64,000 bases of DNA, from the NCBI RefSeq assembly GCF_004365175.1, contig NZ_SOCE01000003.1, positions 372,001 to 436,000 of the forward strand, written 5' to 3'. A program made the translations under genes and the position numbers. Below the pieces are notes generated by a model. The model was not told the origin of the DNA and made no database searches. It was given only the letters and a program-made list of their open reading frames with translations. Position 1 is the first letter of the stretch. Every line of letters begins with the position of its first letter. Below, in pieces: positions 8,657 to 17,100 of this stretch. Origin of the DNA: Kribbella voronezhensis (GTDB lineage: Bacteria > Actinomycetota > Actinomycetes > Propionibacteriales > Kribbellaceae).

Positions 8657-8692
8657 CGCCAATACGGTTGCGCGGGACGAGAGGATGGTCCC

Positions 8693-9787
8693 GTGGCGAC
8701 TACTACTGCTTCCGAAGATCTCCGGGCCCGGCGCAAGGCTGCCGGCCTCGCCTGCACGCGCTGGCTGTACGGCCGCAAGGTGCCCGCTTCCGACGTACTG
8801 CGGACGCTGGCGGAGGCCGCGGTCGACGAGTGGGACGGCTACGGCAGCGGCGGTGAGGTGGAGCTGCTGGAGAAGGAGGTCGCCGAGCTGCTGGGCAAGC
8901 CCGCGGCTGTGTTCGTACCGACGGGGATCCTTGCGCAGCAAAGCGTGCTGCGCGTCTACGCGGACCGCGCCGGCACGCAGCGGGTCGCCCTGCACGGCCT
9001 GGCGCACTTCCTGCACCACGAGCTGAACGCCCTGGAGGAAGTGCATCACCTCCGCATCGAGCGGATGACGTCTGAGCCCCGGCAACCCCGTCCGGACGAG
9101 CTGGCGGCGATCCCTGGTCACCTGGCCGCTGTGGCGCTGGAGTTGCCGCTGCGCGACGGCGGCTTCGTCCTGCCGACGTGGGACGAGCTGGTGCTGTTCT
9201 CGGAGGCCTGTGCAGAGCGCGGCGTACCGCTGCATCTTGATGGCGCCCGGTTGTGGGAGAGCACGCCGTACCTTGAACACAGCCTGGCCGAGGTGGCTGC
9301 GCTGGCTTCGACGGTTTATGTCTCGTTCTACAAGGGCCTTGGCGGCCTGAGTGGGGCAGCGCTGGCCGGACCTGAGGACATCGTCGCCGAAGTACGACGG
9401 TGGCAGCGGCGGCTCGGCGGCAACCCGTACACGATCTTCCCGTACGCCGTGTCGGCGCGCGCCGGCCTGCGCGACGTACTGCCGTTGATGGGTGACCTTC
9501 GCCGGCGCGCCGTCGACTTGGCGGGCGTGCTGCAGACCGCTGGGTACCGCGTGTTCCCGGAGGTGCCGCACACCAACTCGTTCCGGGTCTACGCGCCGCT
9601 GCCGGCCGAGGAGATCGAGGTGGCCGCGATCCGCCGCATGGAGGCGACGCGGGAGTACCTGAGCTACACCTGGCGGCCGGCCGACGTACCGGGCTGGTCG
9701 TGGATCGAACTCGTGGTGACTCCGGACACCTTGCGGTGGGACGTCGACGAAGTTGGTCAGGCCTTCGCGGAACTTCTGGGAGAATGA
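8693..9787 (+). CDS. threonine-aldolase-like PLP-dependent enzyme
   Basis: The 364-residue protein resembles low-specificity L-threonine aldolases (beta-eliminating lyase family, fold type I). The likely PLP lysine is K214 in VSFYKGLGGLSGAAL, preceded by the PLP-binding Asp in PLHLDGARLWE. These enzymes split threonine or other beta-hydroxy amino acids into glycine and an aldehyde. The N-terminal 60 residues are less typical, so the exact substrate is uncertain. The GTG start has GAGAGGA upstream. Its own promoter is likely, since 36 nt separate it from the anti-sigma gene. Confidence 0.83.
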   Translation: MATTTASEDLRARRKAAGLACTRWLYGRKVPASDVLRTLAEAAVDEWDGYGSGGEVELLEKEVAELLGKPAAVFVPTGILAQQSVLRVYADRAGTQRVALHGLAHFLHHELNALEEVHHLRIERMTSEPRQPRPDELAAIPGHLAAVALELPLRDGGFVLPTWDELVLFSEACAERGVPLHLDGARLWESTPYLEHSLAEVAALASTVYVSFYKGLGGLSGAALAGPEDIVAEVRRWQRRLGGNPYTIFPYAVSARAGLRDVLPLMGDLRRRAVDLAGVLQTAGYRVFPEVPHTNSFRVYAPLPAEEIEVAAIRRMEATREYLSYTWRPADVPGWSWIELVVTPDTLRWDVDEVGQAFAELLGE

Positions 9788-9856
9788 AGGCGTTCAGAAG
9801 GCGTAGCACTGGCATAAAGCTTGTGTGGGGCAACAATCGGGGAGAGAAGTCAAGCT

Positions 9857-9952
9857 GTGCTGACGTTCGTCATCACCATGGTCATCCTGCTGGTTCTGTC
9901 AGGACTCGTCCTGCTCGCGGTCGCCCGGGGTGAGGGCAAGAATTTCGGTTAG
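9857..9952 (+). CDS. 31-residue single-span membrane peptide (possible small protein)
   Basis: A GTG-initiated frame encodes 31 residues, about 20 of them a continuous hydrophobic helix (VITMVILLVLSGLVLLAVA) followed by a short charged tail (RGEGKNFG). A purine-rich GGGGAGAGAAG lies 8-18 nt upstream, a good ribosome-binding site. The stop overlaps the stop of the convergent M56 peptidase gene. No known family is recognised. Size, hydrophobicity and ribosome-binding site make it believable, but such short frames occur by chance. Confidence 0.48.
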   Translation: MLTFVITMVILLVLSGLVLLAVARGEGKNFG

Positions 9953-10857
9953 CCGGCGAGGGCATGAACGACGGCCTGCACGATCGGTGCCGCGACCGTG
10001 AAGGTCGGCACGACCAAGAGCAACACGGCGGCGGCGTAGGTTGCCGCTGATTGCAGGGGATAGCGCGGCTCCGGGTCGCTCAGTCGTTGGACGCGCAGCA
10101 CTGTCGACGACTTGGCTGCTGCCATCGCCGCTTCGGGGGCGGGGGAGCCGGCCAGTGCGACCAAGGCACGGGCGAGTGGGAGTGGGCCGTTGCGCCGACG
10201 CGCGTCGTCGTCGGCCAGTAGCTCGACCAACGTGCGAGCCTGCTCCAGCGCTACGTCGCTGCGGACCCACCTCGGGAATGCCGTGTGCAGTGCGGTGAAG
10301 GCTTCGAGGACCAGGTCGTGCCGGGCTCGTAGATGCGCCTGCTCGTGGGCCAGTACGGCGCGCAGCTCGCCGTCGTCCAACCGGTCGAGTGCACCGACCG
10401 ACACCACCACCCGTGCCCCACGCAGTGCGGGCAGGCAGTAGGCCAGCGGCGTCTGCTCAGCCAGCACGCGCAGACCCGGTATCAAGCCGTCCGGTGTCGC
10501 CAGGACGTCCACCAGGTCGCGGTGCCTCTTCCGTCGTGCCCTGGTGCCGACAGCAACGCGGCCCGCCGCCCAGAGCAACCGGACGCCGACCAGCGCGGTC
10601 AATGCGAGTACTGCGGCCGCAGCCAGGTCTCGCGACGACGACGGGTCGAACCGTGGCTCACCAGGCTGCCCAGCGGTCGAGTACGACAAGGCGATCCCAG
10701 CACCGAAGGCAGCCAGTACTGCGGCCAGCGCGACCGACTGCCACAGGGCGACCGCTGCCCGGGGGATCCGGTAGGGCCAGTCGGCACGAGCCAGCAAGGC
10801 CGGAACCGGTCCGGCGAGGACCAGAGCGAGTGCGGCGAGCAGGATCGGGGTGATCAC
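9949..10857 (-). CDS. M56-family membrane metallopeptidase (BlaR1-like, without sensor domain)
   Basis: The 302-residue membrane protein has hydrophobic segments at the N-terminus and C-terminus flanking a gluzincin motif HEQAH (in LRAVLAHEQAHLRARHD) and a downstream Glu in LVELLADDDA. BlaR1/MecR1 proteins of this family cut the partner repressor BlaI after a signal. Here the extracytoplasmic penicillin-binding sensor is absent, so a beta-lactam signal is unlikely and the trigger is unknown. Its start overlaps the blaI stop by 4 nt, so the pair forms one operon with the repressor as the probable substrate. Confidence 0.85.
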   Translation of the reverse strand: MITPILLAALALVLAGPVPALLARADWPYRIPRAAVALWQSVALAAVLAAFGAGIALSYSTAGQPGEPRFDPSSSRDLAAAAVLALTALVGVRLLWAAGRVAVGTRARRKRHRDLVDVLATPDGLIPGLRVLAEQTPLAYCLPALRGARVVVSVGALDRLDDGELRAVLAHEQAHLRARHDLVLEAFTALHTAFPRWVRSDVALEQARTLVELLADDDARRRNGPLPLARALVALAGSPAPEAAMAAAKSSTVLRVQRLSDPEPRYPLQSAATYAAAVLLLVVPTFTVAAPIVQAVVHALAG

Positions 10858-11258
10858 CCGTCCCGAGCCTCCAGCCGGGCCAGCGCGTCGCGGAGCAGTG
10901 CCGCCTCCTCGTCGCTGACCTGACCCACGAACCGGACCAGGGCCGCTCGCCGGTCGCCGGCCCGGTCGAGCGCGTCCCGCATCAGGCCGGCCGCCAGTTC
11001 CTCCCGCGGCGCGGCGGCCTTGTACCGCCAGGCCTTCCCGTCGCGCTCGCGCTCGGTCAGCTTCTTCTTGGCCAGCCGGTCGAGCACCGTCATCACGGTC
11101 GTGTAGGCCAGATCCCTGGTCGCCGCGAGCCGCTCGTGCACTTCGCGCACGGTCAGCGCGCCCTCGGCCGACCAGAGCTGCTCCATCACCAGCCGCTCGA
11201 GATCGCCGAGCGGGCGCGGGCCCTTCGGCGTACCTGCGGCGATCTCTTCTGCGGTCAC
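10854..11258 (-). CDS. blaI: BlaI/MecI/CopY-family transcriptional repressor
   Basis: The 134-residue winged-helix repressor has GDLERLVMEQLWSAEGALTVREVHERLA followed by the recognition region AYTTVMTVLDRLAKKKLTERE, both diagnostic for the BlaI/MecI family; the C-terminal helix mediates dimerisation. The GTG start gives normal length. It is divergent from cydA across an intergenic region with three TACTAC/GTAGTA-type dyads, so it probably represses both itself and the cydABDC operon. The M56 peptidase downstream would inactivate it by cleavage. In Mycobacterium tuberculosis BlaI is known to affect genes beyond beta-lactamase. Confidence 0.92.
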   Translation of the reverse strand: MTAEEIAAGTPKGPRPLGDLERLVMEQLWSAEGALTVREVHERLAATRDLAYTTVMTVLDRLAKKKLTERERDGKAWRYKAAAPREELAAGLMRDALDRAGDRRAALVRFVGQVSDEEAALLRDALARLEARDG

Positions 11259-11269
11259 GTGACCAGTAT

Positions 11270-11341
11270 AACTACGCGTTGTAGTAGATCGGCGCTACGG
11301 TTTACTACAAGACGTAGTAGATTCTACTACGTAACGTCGTA
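11270..11341 (+). promoter_or_regulatory. three phased BlaI-type operator dyads between blaI and cydA
   Basis: Three 17-bp dyads have 6-bp arms and a 5-nt centre: AACTAC-GCGTT-GTAGTA (11270-11286), TACTAC-AAGAC-GTAGTA (11303-11319, perfect arms) and TACTAC-GTAAC-GTCGTA (11325-11341). The last ends 20 nt before the cydA ribosome-binding site. Centre-to-centre distances are 33 and 22 bp, close to three and two helical turns, so repressor dimers would sit on one face of the DNA. The architecture matches known BlaI/MecI boxes; occupancy is inferred. Confidence 0.75.
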
Positions 11342-11372
11342 GATGCCCGGCAAGCATGCTCGGAAGGCGCTG

Positions 11373-12782
11373 ATGGACACCCTGGATCTGGCCCGCTGGC
11401 AGTTCGCGATCACCACCGTCTACCACTTCTTCTTCGTGCCGGTGACGATCTCGCTGGTCGCGATCACGGCCGGCCTGCAGACCGCGTGGTACCGGACCGG
11501 CAAGGACAAGTACCTGCGGCTGACCAAGTTCTACGGCAAATTGTTCCTGATCAACATCGCGATGGGCGTCGTCACCGGACTGGTCCAGGAGTTCCAGTTC
11601 GGGATGAACTGGAGCGACTACTCGCGCTTCGTCGGCGACGTCTTCGGCGCCCCGCTGGCGCTGGAGGGCCTGCTCGCCTTCTTCCTCGAGTCCACCTTCA
11701 TCGGGCTGTGGATCTTCGGCTGGGACCGGCTGCCGAAGAAGGTGCACCTGGCCTGCATTTGGATGGTGGTGCTCGGCACGCAGTTGTCGGCGTACTTCAT
11801 CCTGGCCGCGAACTCCTGGATGCAGAACCCGGTCGGCTTCCGCTACAACGCCGAGCGCGGCCGGGCCGAGTTGACCGACATCTGGGCGGTGCTCACCAAC
11901 AAGGTCGTCCTGGTCACCTACCCGCACACGATCTTCGCGGCATTCATGGTCGGCGGCGCGTTCGTCGCCGGCGTCGCGATCTGGCACCTGGTCCGCCGGC
12001 CCGGCGTCGACACCGGCGCCTTCCGTACCGCGCTTCGCCTCGGCGCCGTCATCGTGATCGCGGCCGGTGCCGGGGTGGCCATCAGTGGTGACCAGCAGGG
12101 CAAGGTGATGACCGAGGTGCAGCCGATGAAGATGGCCGCGGCCGAGGCGCTGTACGAGTCCGAGAAGCCGGCGTCGTTCTCGATCCTCACCGTCGGCACG
12201 CTGGACGGTTCGCGAGAGCTCTACTCGGTCAAGGTTCCGTACCTGCTCTCCTTCCTCGCCACGGGACACTTCCAAGGTGAGGTGCAGGGCATCAACCCGC
12301 TGCAGCAGTCCTACGAGAAGCTGTACGGCCCGGGCTCGTACAAGCCGAACATCCCGCTGACCTACTGGACGTTCCGGCTGATGATCGGCGTCGGGATGAC
12401 GTCGGCCGCGCTCGCCGTGTTGTTGCTCTGGGCAACCAGGCGCGGGCGGGCACCGAACCGGCTGCTGGTCTGGCTCGCGCTGCCACTGCCCTTGCTGCCG
12501 CTGTTCGCGAACGTCTTCGGCTGGGTCTTCACCGAGACCGGCCGGCAACCGTGGCTGGTGTTCGGGCTGCTGCCCACCTCGGCCGGCGTCTCACCCGGCA
12601 CCACGTCGGGCGAAGTACTGACCTCGCTGATCGGGTTCACGGTCCTGTACGGCGTACTGGCGATCGTGGAGACCAAGTTGATGTTCCGCACGATCCGGGG
12701 CGGCCTCGCGGGCACCTCACCCGAGCCGGACCAGCCCGACCAGCCGGACGCCGCCGGCAAGCCGCTGTCGTTCGCGTACTGA
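11373..12782 (+). CDS. cydA: cytochrome bd ubiquinol/menaquinol oxidase subunit I
   Basis: The 469-residue integral membrane subunit of cytochrome bd oxidase carries the haems and the quinol site and passes electrons to oxygen with high affinity. It starts MDTLDLARWQFAITTVYHFFFVPV, where the conserved His ligand region is visible, and carries the quinol-loop region KMAAAEALYE and the GRQPW motif (TETGRQPWLV). The ATG at 11373 is preferred over 11343 because GGAAGG sits 5 nt upstream and the family N-terminus matches. It leads the cydABDC operon and its promoter contains BlaI-type operators. Confidence 0.96.
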   Translation: MDTLDLARWQFAITTVYHFFFVPVTISLVAITAGLQTAWYRTGKDKYLRLTKFYGKLFLINIAMGVVTGLVQEFQFGMNWSDYSRFVGDVFGAPLALEGLLAFFLESTFIGLWIFGWDRLPKKVHLACIWMVVLGTQLSAYFILAANSWMQNPVGFRYNAERGRAELTDIWAVLTNKVVLVTYPHTIFAAFMVGGAFVAGVAIWHLVRRPGVDTGAFRTALRLGAVIVIAAGAGVAISGDQQGKVMTEVQPMKMAAAEALYESEKPASFSILTVGTLDGSRELYSVKVPYLLSFLATGHFQGEVQGINPLQQSYEKLYGPGSYKPNIPLTYWTFRLMIGVGMTSAALAVLLLWATRRGRAPNRLLVWLALPLPLLPLFANVFGWVFTETGRQPWLVFGLLPTSAGVSPGTTSGEVLTSLIGFTVLYGVLAIVETKLMFRTIRGGLAGTSPEPDQPDQPDAAGKPLSFAY

Positions 12783-12796
12783 GGAAGGGGATCGGG

Positions 12797-13780
12797 ATGG
12801 AACTGACGACAGTGTGGTTCGTGGTCATCGCGGGCCTGTGGATCGGGTACTTCGTGTTGGAGGGCTTCGACTTCGGTGTCGGGATCCTGGTCCGGGTGCT
12901 CGGCCGGGACGAGCCGGAGCGGCGGGCCGTGATCACCACGATCGGGCCGGTCTGGGACGGGAACGAGGTCTGGCTCATCGTCGCCGGAGCGATGACGTTC
13001 GCGGCCTTTCCCGAGTGGTACGCGACCTTGTTCAGCGGCTTCTACCTGCCCCTGTTCGCGATCCTGGTGGCGCTGATCCTGCGGGGAGTGGCGATCGAGT
13101 ACCGCGGCAAGCGCGACGACCTGCAGTGGCGCTCGCGGATGGACTGGCTGATCACCATCGGGTCGGTACTACCGGCCGTGCTCTGGGGGCTCGTCTTCGC
13201 GAACCTGGTCCGCGGCGTACCGCTGGACGCTTCGCACGAGTTCGTCGGGACTGTGGGGTCGCTGTTCAACCCGTTTGCTCTGCTGGGCGCAGCGACCGTC
13301 ACGGTGTTGTTCGTGGCACACGGCGCGATCTTCCTGGCCCTGAAGACGACCGGTGACTTGCGTCGACGGGCGAACCGCCTTGCCTCGTGGTGCGGCCTCG
13401 CTGCTGCCGTGCTCGCTGTCGGCTTCCTGGGCTGGACGCAGGGGATCCGTGGTGACGCCGCTTCAGCAGTAGTCGCTAGTGGGGCCGCTGTGGCACTGCT
13501 GGCAGGACTGCTGGCGAACAGGCGCGGCCGAGAGGGCTGGGCCTTCGTAGGTACCGCTGCGGCTGTCGCGCTCGCGGTGACGTCTCTGTTCCTGGCGCTG
13601 TTCCCCCTGGTGACCCCGTCGAGCCTCGACCCGGCTTGGAGTCTCACGACGGTCAACGCGGCGTCGACCGCCTACACGCTGAAGCTGCTCACCGTCATCG
13701 CTGCGATCTTCACACCGCTGGTGATGCTGTACCAGGGCTGGACCTACTGGGTCTTCCGCAAGCGGGTGACCGTGTCGTGA
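12797..13780 (+). CDS. cydB: cytochrome bd oxidase subunit II
   Basis: The 327-residue polytopic partner of CydA. The N-terminus has the family motif WIGYFVLEGFDFGVGIL and TIGPVWDGNEVWLIVAGAMTF, followed by further transmembrane helices up to the final YQGWTYWVFRKRV. It supports the haem-bearing subunit I in the plasma membrane. GGAAGGGG is placed 7 nt before the ATG, fixing the start within a longer open frame. The gap to cydA is 14 nt and the stop overlaps cydD, so the four cyd genes are co-transcribed. Confidence 0.95.
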   Translation: MELTTVWFVVIAGLWIGYFVLEGFDFGVGILVRVLGRDEPERRAVITTIGPVWDGNEVWLIVAGAMTFAAFPEWYATLFSGFYLPLFAILVALILRGVAIEYRGKRDDLQWRSRMDWLITIGSVLPAVLWGLVFANLVRGVPLDASHEFVGTVGSLFNPFALLGAATVTVLFVAHGAIFLALKTTGDLRRRANRLASWCGLAAAVLAVGFLGWTQGIRGDAASAVVASGAAVALLAGLLANRRGREGWAFVGTAAAVALAVTSLFLALFPLVTPSSLDPAWSLTTVNAASTAYTLKLLTVIAAIFTPLVMLYQGWTYWVFRKRVTVS

Positions 13781-15402
13781 AGCCACTGGACCCCCGGCTA
13801 CTAGGCAGAGCCAAGGCAGCTCGCACGTTCTTGGCGGGGTCGGTGCTCATCGGCGTCGCCACTGGCCTCCTGATCGTCGTACAGGCCGTCCTGCTGGCCA
13901 AAGGGATCGCTGACGTCGTACTGCGGGGTCAGCTGGCTGCGGCGGTCGTCTGGTCGTTGGTGGCGGTGATCGCCGGACGAGCCTTGTTGTTGTGGTTGCA
14001 GGAGGTGGTCGCGCAACGGGCAGCGGCCGCGGTGAAGTCCACGCTGCGCCGGCAGGTGCTGGAGCACTCGCTGAACCTCGGACCCGCCTGGTTGAGCGGA
14101 GAGCGGAGCAGTGCACTAACGACGCTGCTGACCAAGGGCTTGGACGACCTGGATCCGTATTTCGCGCGCTACCTGCCGCAGTTGGTCCTGGCCTCGACGG
14201 TGCCGGCCGGTGTGATCGCCTGGATGGCGACCGGCGATCTGCTCGCCGCGGGCACTGTGCTGGTGACCTTGCCCCTGATCCCGATCTTCATGGCGCTGAT
14301 CGGCTGGGCCACTCAGACCTACAGCAGGCGCAGGCAGCACGCACTGGCTGTGCTCGCTCACCACTTCGCGGATGTCGTGTCCGGGCTGCCGACGCTCAAG
14401 TTGTTCGGTCGTGCCAAGGCTCAAGCGGTCGCTGTGGAACGCGTGACCGAGCGGCATCGGGTGGAGTCGATGAAGAGCCTGCGGTTGGCGTTCCTCTCGT
14501 CGCTCGTCCTGGAACTGCTGGCCAGCATCTCGGTGGCGCTGGTCGCGGTCGGTGTCGGGCTGCGCCTGGTCGACGGGAAGCTGGCATTGGAGACTGCGTT
14601 GCTGGTCCTCATCCTGGCTCCGGAGGCCTACCTCCCGCTGCGCCAGGTCGGCGCGCAGTTCCATGCGAGCGCGGACGGGGTTGCTGCCAGCGAGGAGGTG
14701 TTCCGGGTGCTGGAGACACCTCTGCCGGTGCAGGGCGAGCGAACCGACGTACCGGACCTGCGGGTGACTCCGCTGCACCTGCACGACGTGACAGTGACGT
14801 ACTCCGGGAGGTCGGCACCGGCGTTGGAGGGGTTCGACCTGGAGTTGTGGCCGGGCGAAGTGGTTGCGCTCACCGGGCCCAGTGGGGCAGGCAAGTCGAC
14901 GGTGCTGGCGGCGCTGCTCGGGTTCGTCGTACCGGAGCGCGGGGTGGTTGTCGCGGCTGGGAGTGCGGCGGACGAGTTCGACCCGGTGTTGTGGCGACAG
15001 CAGTTCGCGTGGGTGCCGCAGCGGCCGGGGCTGTTGCTGGGGAACATCGCCGACAACGTCCGGCTCGGGCGGCCGGACGCTTCGAACGATGCGGTGCGAC
15101 GGGCGCTGGCTGCGGCCGGGGCTGCCGAACTGGAGTTGGACACAGCGGTGGGGGAGCAGGGGGAGTTGCTGTCGGGCGGCCAGCGGCGGCGGGTGGCGTT
15201 GGCGCGGGCGCTGGTGACGGATGCGCCGGTGCTGTTGCTGGATGAGCCGACTGCCGGGCTGGATGCGGACGCCGAGGCTGCGGTGGTCGCGAACCTCCGT
15301 GCGACCGGGCGGACGGTACTGCTGGTCGCGCACCGGCCCGCGCTGATCGCCGCGGCCGACCGCGTGGTCGAGGTGGGCACGAAGGAGCTGGTGGGCGTAT
15401 GA
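13777..15402 (+). CDS. cydD: thiol reductant ABC exporter subunit CydD
   Basis: A 541-residue half-transporter with about six N-terminal transmembrane helices fused to an ATP-binding domain: Walker A GPSGAGKST, signature LLSGGQRRR, Walker B VLLLDEPTAGLD. Together with CydC it exports cysteine/glutathione-type thiols (glutathione itself is not expected in actinomycetes) and is required to assemble cytochrome bd. The GTG start overlaps the cydB stop by 3 nt. The operon order A-B-D-C in separate genes is as in many actinobacteria. Confidence 0.94.
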   Translation: MKPLDPRLLGRAKAARTFLAGSVLIGVATGLLIVVQAVLLAKGIADVVLRGQLAAAVVWSLVAVIAGRALLLWLQEVVAQRAAAAVKSTLRRQVLEHSLNLGPAWLSGERSSALTTLLTKGLDDLDPYFARYLPQLVLASTVPAGVIAWMATGDLLAAGTVLVTLPLIPIFMALIGWATQTYSRRRQHALAVLAHHFADVVSGLPTLKLFGRAKAQAVAVERVTERHRVESMKSLRLAFLSSLVLELLASISVALVAVGVGLRLVDGKLALETALLVLILAPEAYLPLRQVGAQFHASADGVAASEEVFRVLETPLPVQGERTDVPDLRVTPLHLHDVTVTYSGRSAPALEGFDLELWPGEVVALTGPSGAGKSTVLAALLGFVVPERGVVVAAGSAADEFDPVLWRQQFAWVPQRPGLLLGNIADNVRLGRPDASNDAVRRALAAAGAAELELDTAVGEQGELLSGGQRRRVALARALVTDAPVLLLDEPTAGLDADAEAAVVANLRATGRTVLLVAHRPALIAAADRVVEVGTKELVGV

Positions 15403-17057
15403 GCAGCCTTCAAAGCGACCGTACGGTGGTGAACCTGGCTGGTAGTCGGCCACTGGGGCTGGCTGTCGTTGACCGGCGCCTGGCCGGACGGCTGGTGCTT
15501 GCGGTGATCGCCGGAGTGCTGGCCTCCGGGTCGGCGGTGGCGTTGCTGGCGACCTCCGCGTGGCTGATCACCACTGCTGCCGCTCAACCCCCGGTGTTGA
15601 CGTTGATGGTGGCGATCGTGGCCGTCCGGGCTTTCGGTGTCGGCCGCGGAGTCTTCCGGTACGTCGAGCGGCTGGCCGGTCACGACGCGGCGTACCGGGT
15701 GCTGGGTGGTGTGCGGGCGCGTGTCGCCGGGCGACTGGAGGAGTTGGCTCCTGCTGGGTTGTCGCTGCGGAGTGGGGATCTGCTGGCGCGACTCGTGCTG
15801 GATGTCGACGCTGTGCTCGATCTCTGGCTGCGAGTGGTGCTGCCGGTGCTGGTGGCGGCCGTGACGGCCACTGCGACGGTGGCTTTGCTGGTGATCCTGC
15901 TGCCGGTTGCAGGCGCTGCGGTCGCATTGGCCGTCCTGGCGGCCTGCACAGTGGTGCCGTGGGTGACCGCCGGTACGGCGCGACGAGCTGAGCGGACGAT
16001 CGCCGGTGCTCGTGGGGCAGTCGCTGCGGGTGCGACTGAGGCTCTGCTGACTGCAGCCGATGTCGTCGCCTTCAATGCGGTCGACAACGTACTGGCCGGA
16101 TTCAGTGCTGCTGATGCACGACTGGCCCAGGCAGAGCGTCGGTCAGCTTGGAGTACCGGGCTCGGGAACGCGCTGCTCGTGCTGTGTGTCGGCGGGGCGA
16201 GTGTGGCGGGTCTCGTGCTCGGTAGCCAGGCGGACGTGTCCGGCCCGGTCCTCGCAGTACTCGTCCTGACTCCGCTCGCCCTTGCCGACGTACTGGGCGG
16301 AATTCCGGTCGCGGCCCAGCTGGCGATCCGGGTGCGGGCGTCGCTCGGCCGTCTGCAGCAGGTGATGGCCCTGCCGACACCCGTGTCCGAGCCCTCTCAG
16401 GCCGTCGAACTACCGGCAGGGCGGGATCTGACGGTCCGCGGTCTGCGAGTCGGGTACGGCGAGGCAGACGTCCTGAGCGGCCTGGACCTGGAACTGCCGG
16501 CCGGGAGTCGTGTGGTCGTGACCGGGCCCAGCGGCTCGGGGAAGAGCACGCTGGCCGCAGTACTGCTGCGCTTCCTGGATCCGCGTGGAGGAGACGTGCT
16601 GCTCGATGGTGTGGAGCTGCGGCAGTTGCGGGGCGACCAGGTGCGGTCGGTCATTGGGCTGCTGACGCAGGAGAGCCACGTCTTCGACACCAGCATCCGG
16701 GAGAACCTGCTGCTGGCCAGGCCCGGCTCGAGCGACCTGAGGCTGTGGAAGGCCCTGTACCGCGCGCGGCTCGGCCAATTCGTCGAGAGCCTGCCCGATG
16801 GCCTGGACACGATGGTCGGGGAGCACGGGGCTCGACTGTCCGGTGGGGAGCGACAGCGGCTCGCCTTCGCCCGGCTGCTGCTCGCCGACCACGACGTACT
16901 GGTGCTGGACGAGCCCACCGAGCACCTGGACGAGGAGACGGCCCGGGCGCTCCTGGCCGACCTGTACGCCGCGGCGGGCCGGCGGACCGTAGTACTGCTG
17001 ACTCACCGGCCAGAGCTGGCGCCTTACAGAACGCAACCGGTCGTGGACCTCGCGTGA
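15399..17057 (+). CDS. cydC: thiol reductant ABC exporter subunit CydC
   Basis: The 552-residue partner half-transporter of CydD. A membrane domain with several long hydrophobic helices precedes the nucleotide-binding domain: Walker A GPSGSGKST, signature RLSGGERQRL, Walker B VLVLDEPTEHLD. The heterodimer CydDC adjusts periplasmic or extracytoplasmic thiol balance and allows haem insertion into cytochrome bd. The ATG overlaps the cydD stop by 4 nt. The last gene of the operon; ftsY starts 43 nt later with its own ribosome-binding site. Confidence 0.94.
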   Translation: MSSLQSDRTVVNLAGSRPLGLAVVDRRLAGRLVLAVIAGVLASGSAVALLATSAWLITTAAAQPPVLTLMVAIVAVRAFGVGRGVFRYVERLAGHDAAYRVLGGVRARVAGRLEELAPAGLSLRSGDLLARLVLDVDAVLDLWLRVVLPVLVAAVTATATVALLVILLPVAGAAVALAVLAACTVVPWVTAGTARRAERTIAGARGAVAAGATEALLTAADVVAFNAVDNVLAGFSAADARLAQAERRSAWSTGLGNALLVLCVGGASVAGLVLGSQADVSGPVLAVLVLTPLALADVLGGIPVAAQLAIRVRASLGRLQQVMALPTPVSEPSQAVELPAGRDLTVRGLRVGYGEADVLSGLDLELPAGSRVVVTGPSGSGKSTLAAVLLRFLDPRGGDVLLDGVELRQLRGDQVRSVIGLLTQESHVFDTSIRENLLLARPGSSDLRLWKALYRARLGQFVESLPDGLDTMVGEHGARLSGGERQRLAFARLLLADHDVLVLDEPTEHLDEETARALLADLYAAAGRRTVVLLTHRPELAPYRTQPVVDLA

Positions 17058-17100
17058 GGGATGCCTGCCGAGGGCCTGGTGTCTGCCAAGATGGGGAATC

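Noticed and set aside
9949..11258. Beta-lactam resistance sensor locus
   Set aside because: No beta-lactamase is near and the M56 protein lacks the penicillin-binding sensor; operators face cydABDC.
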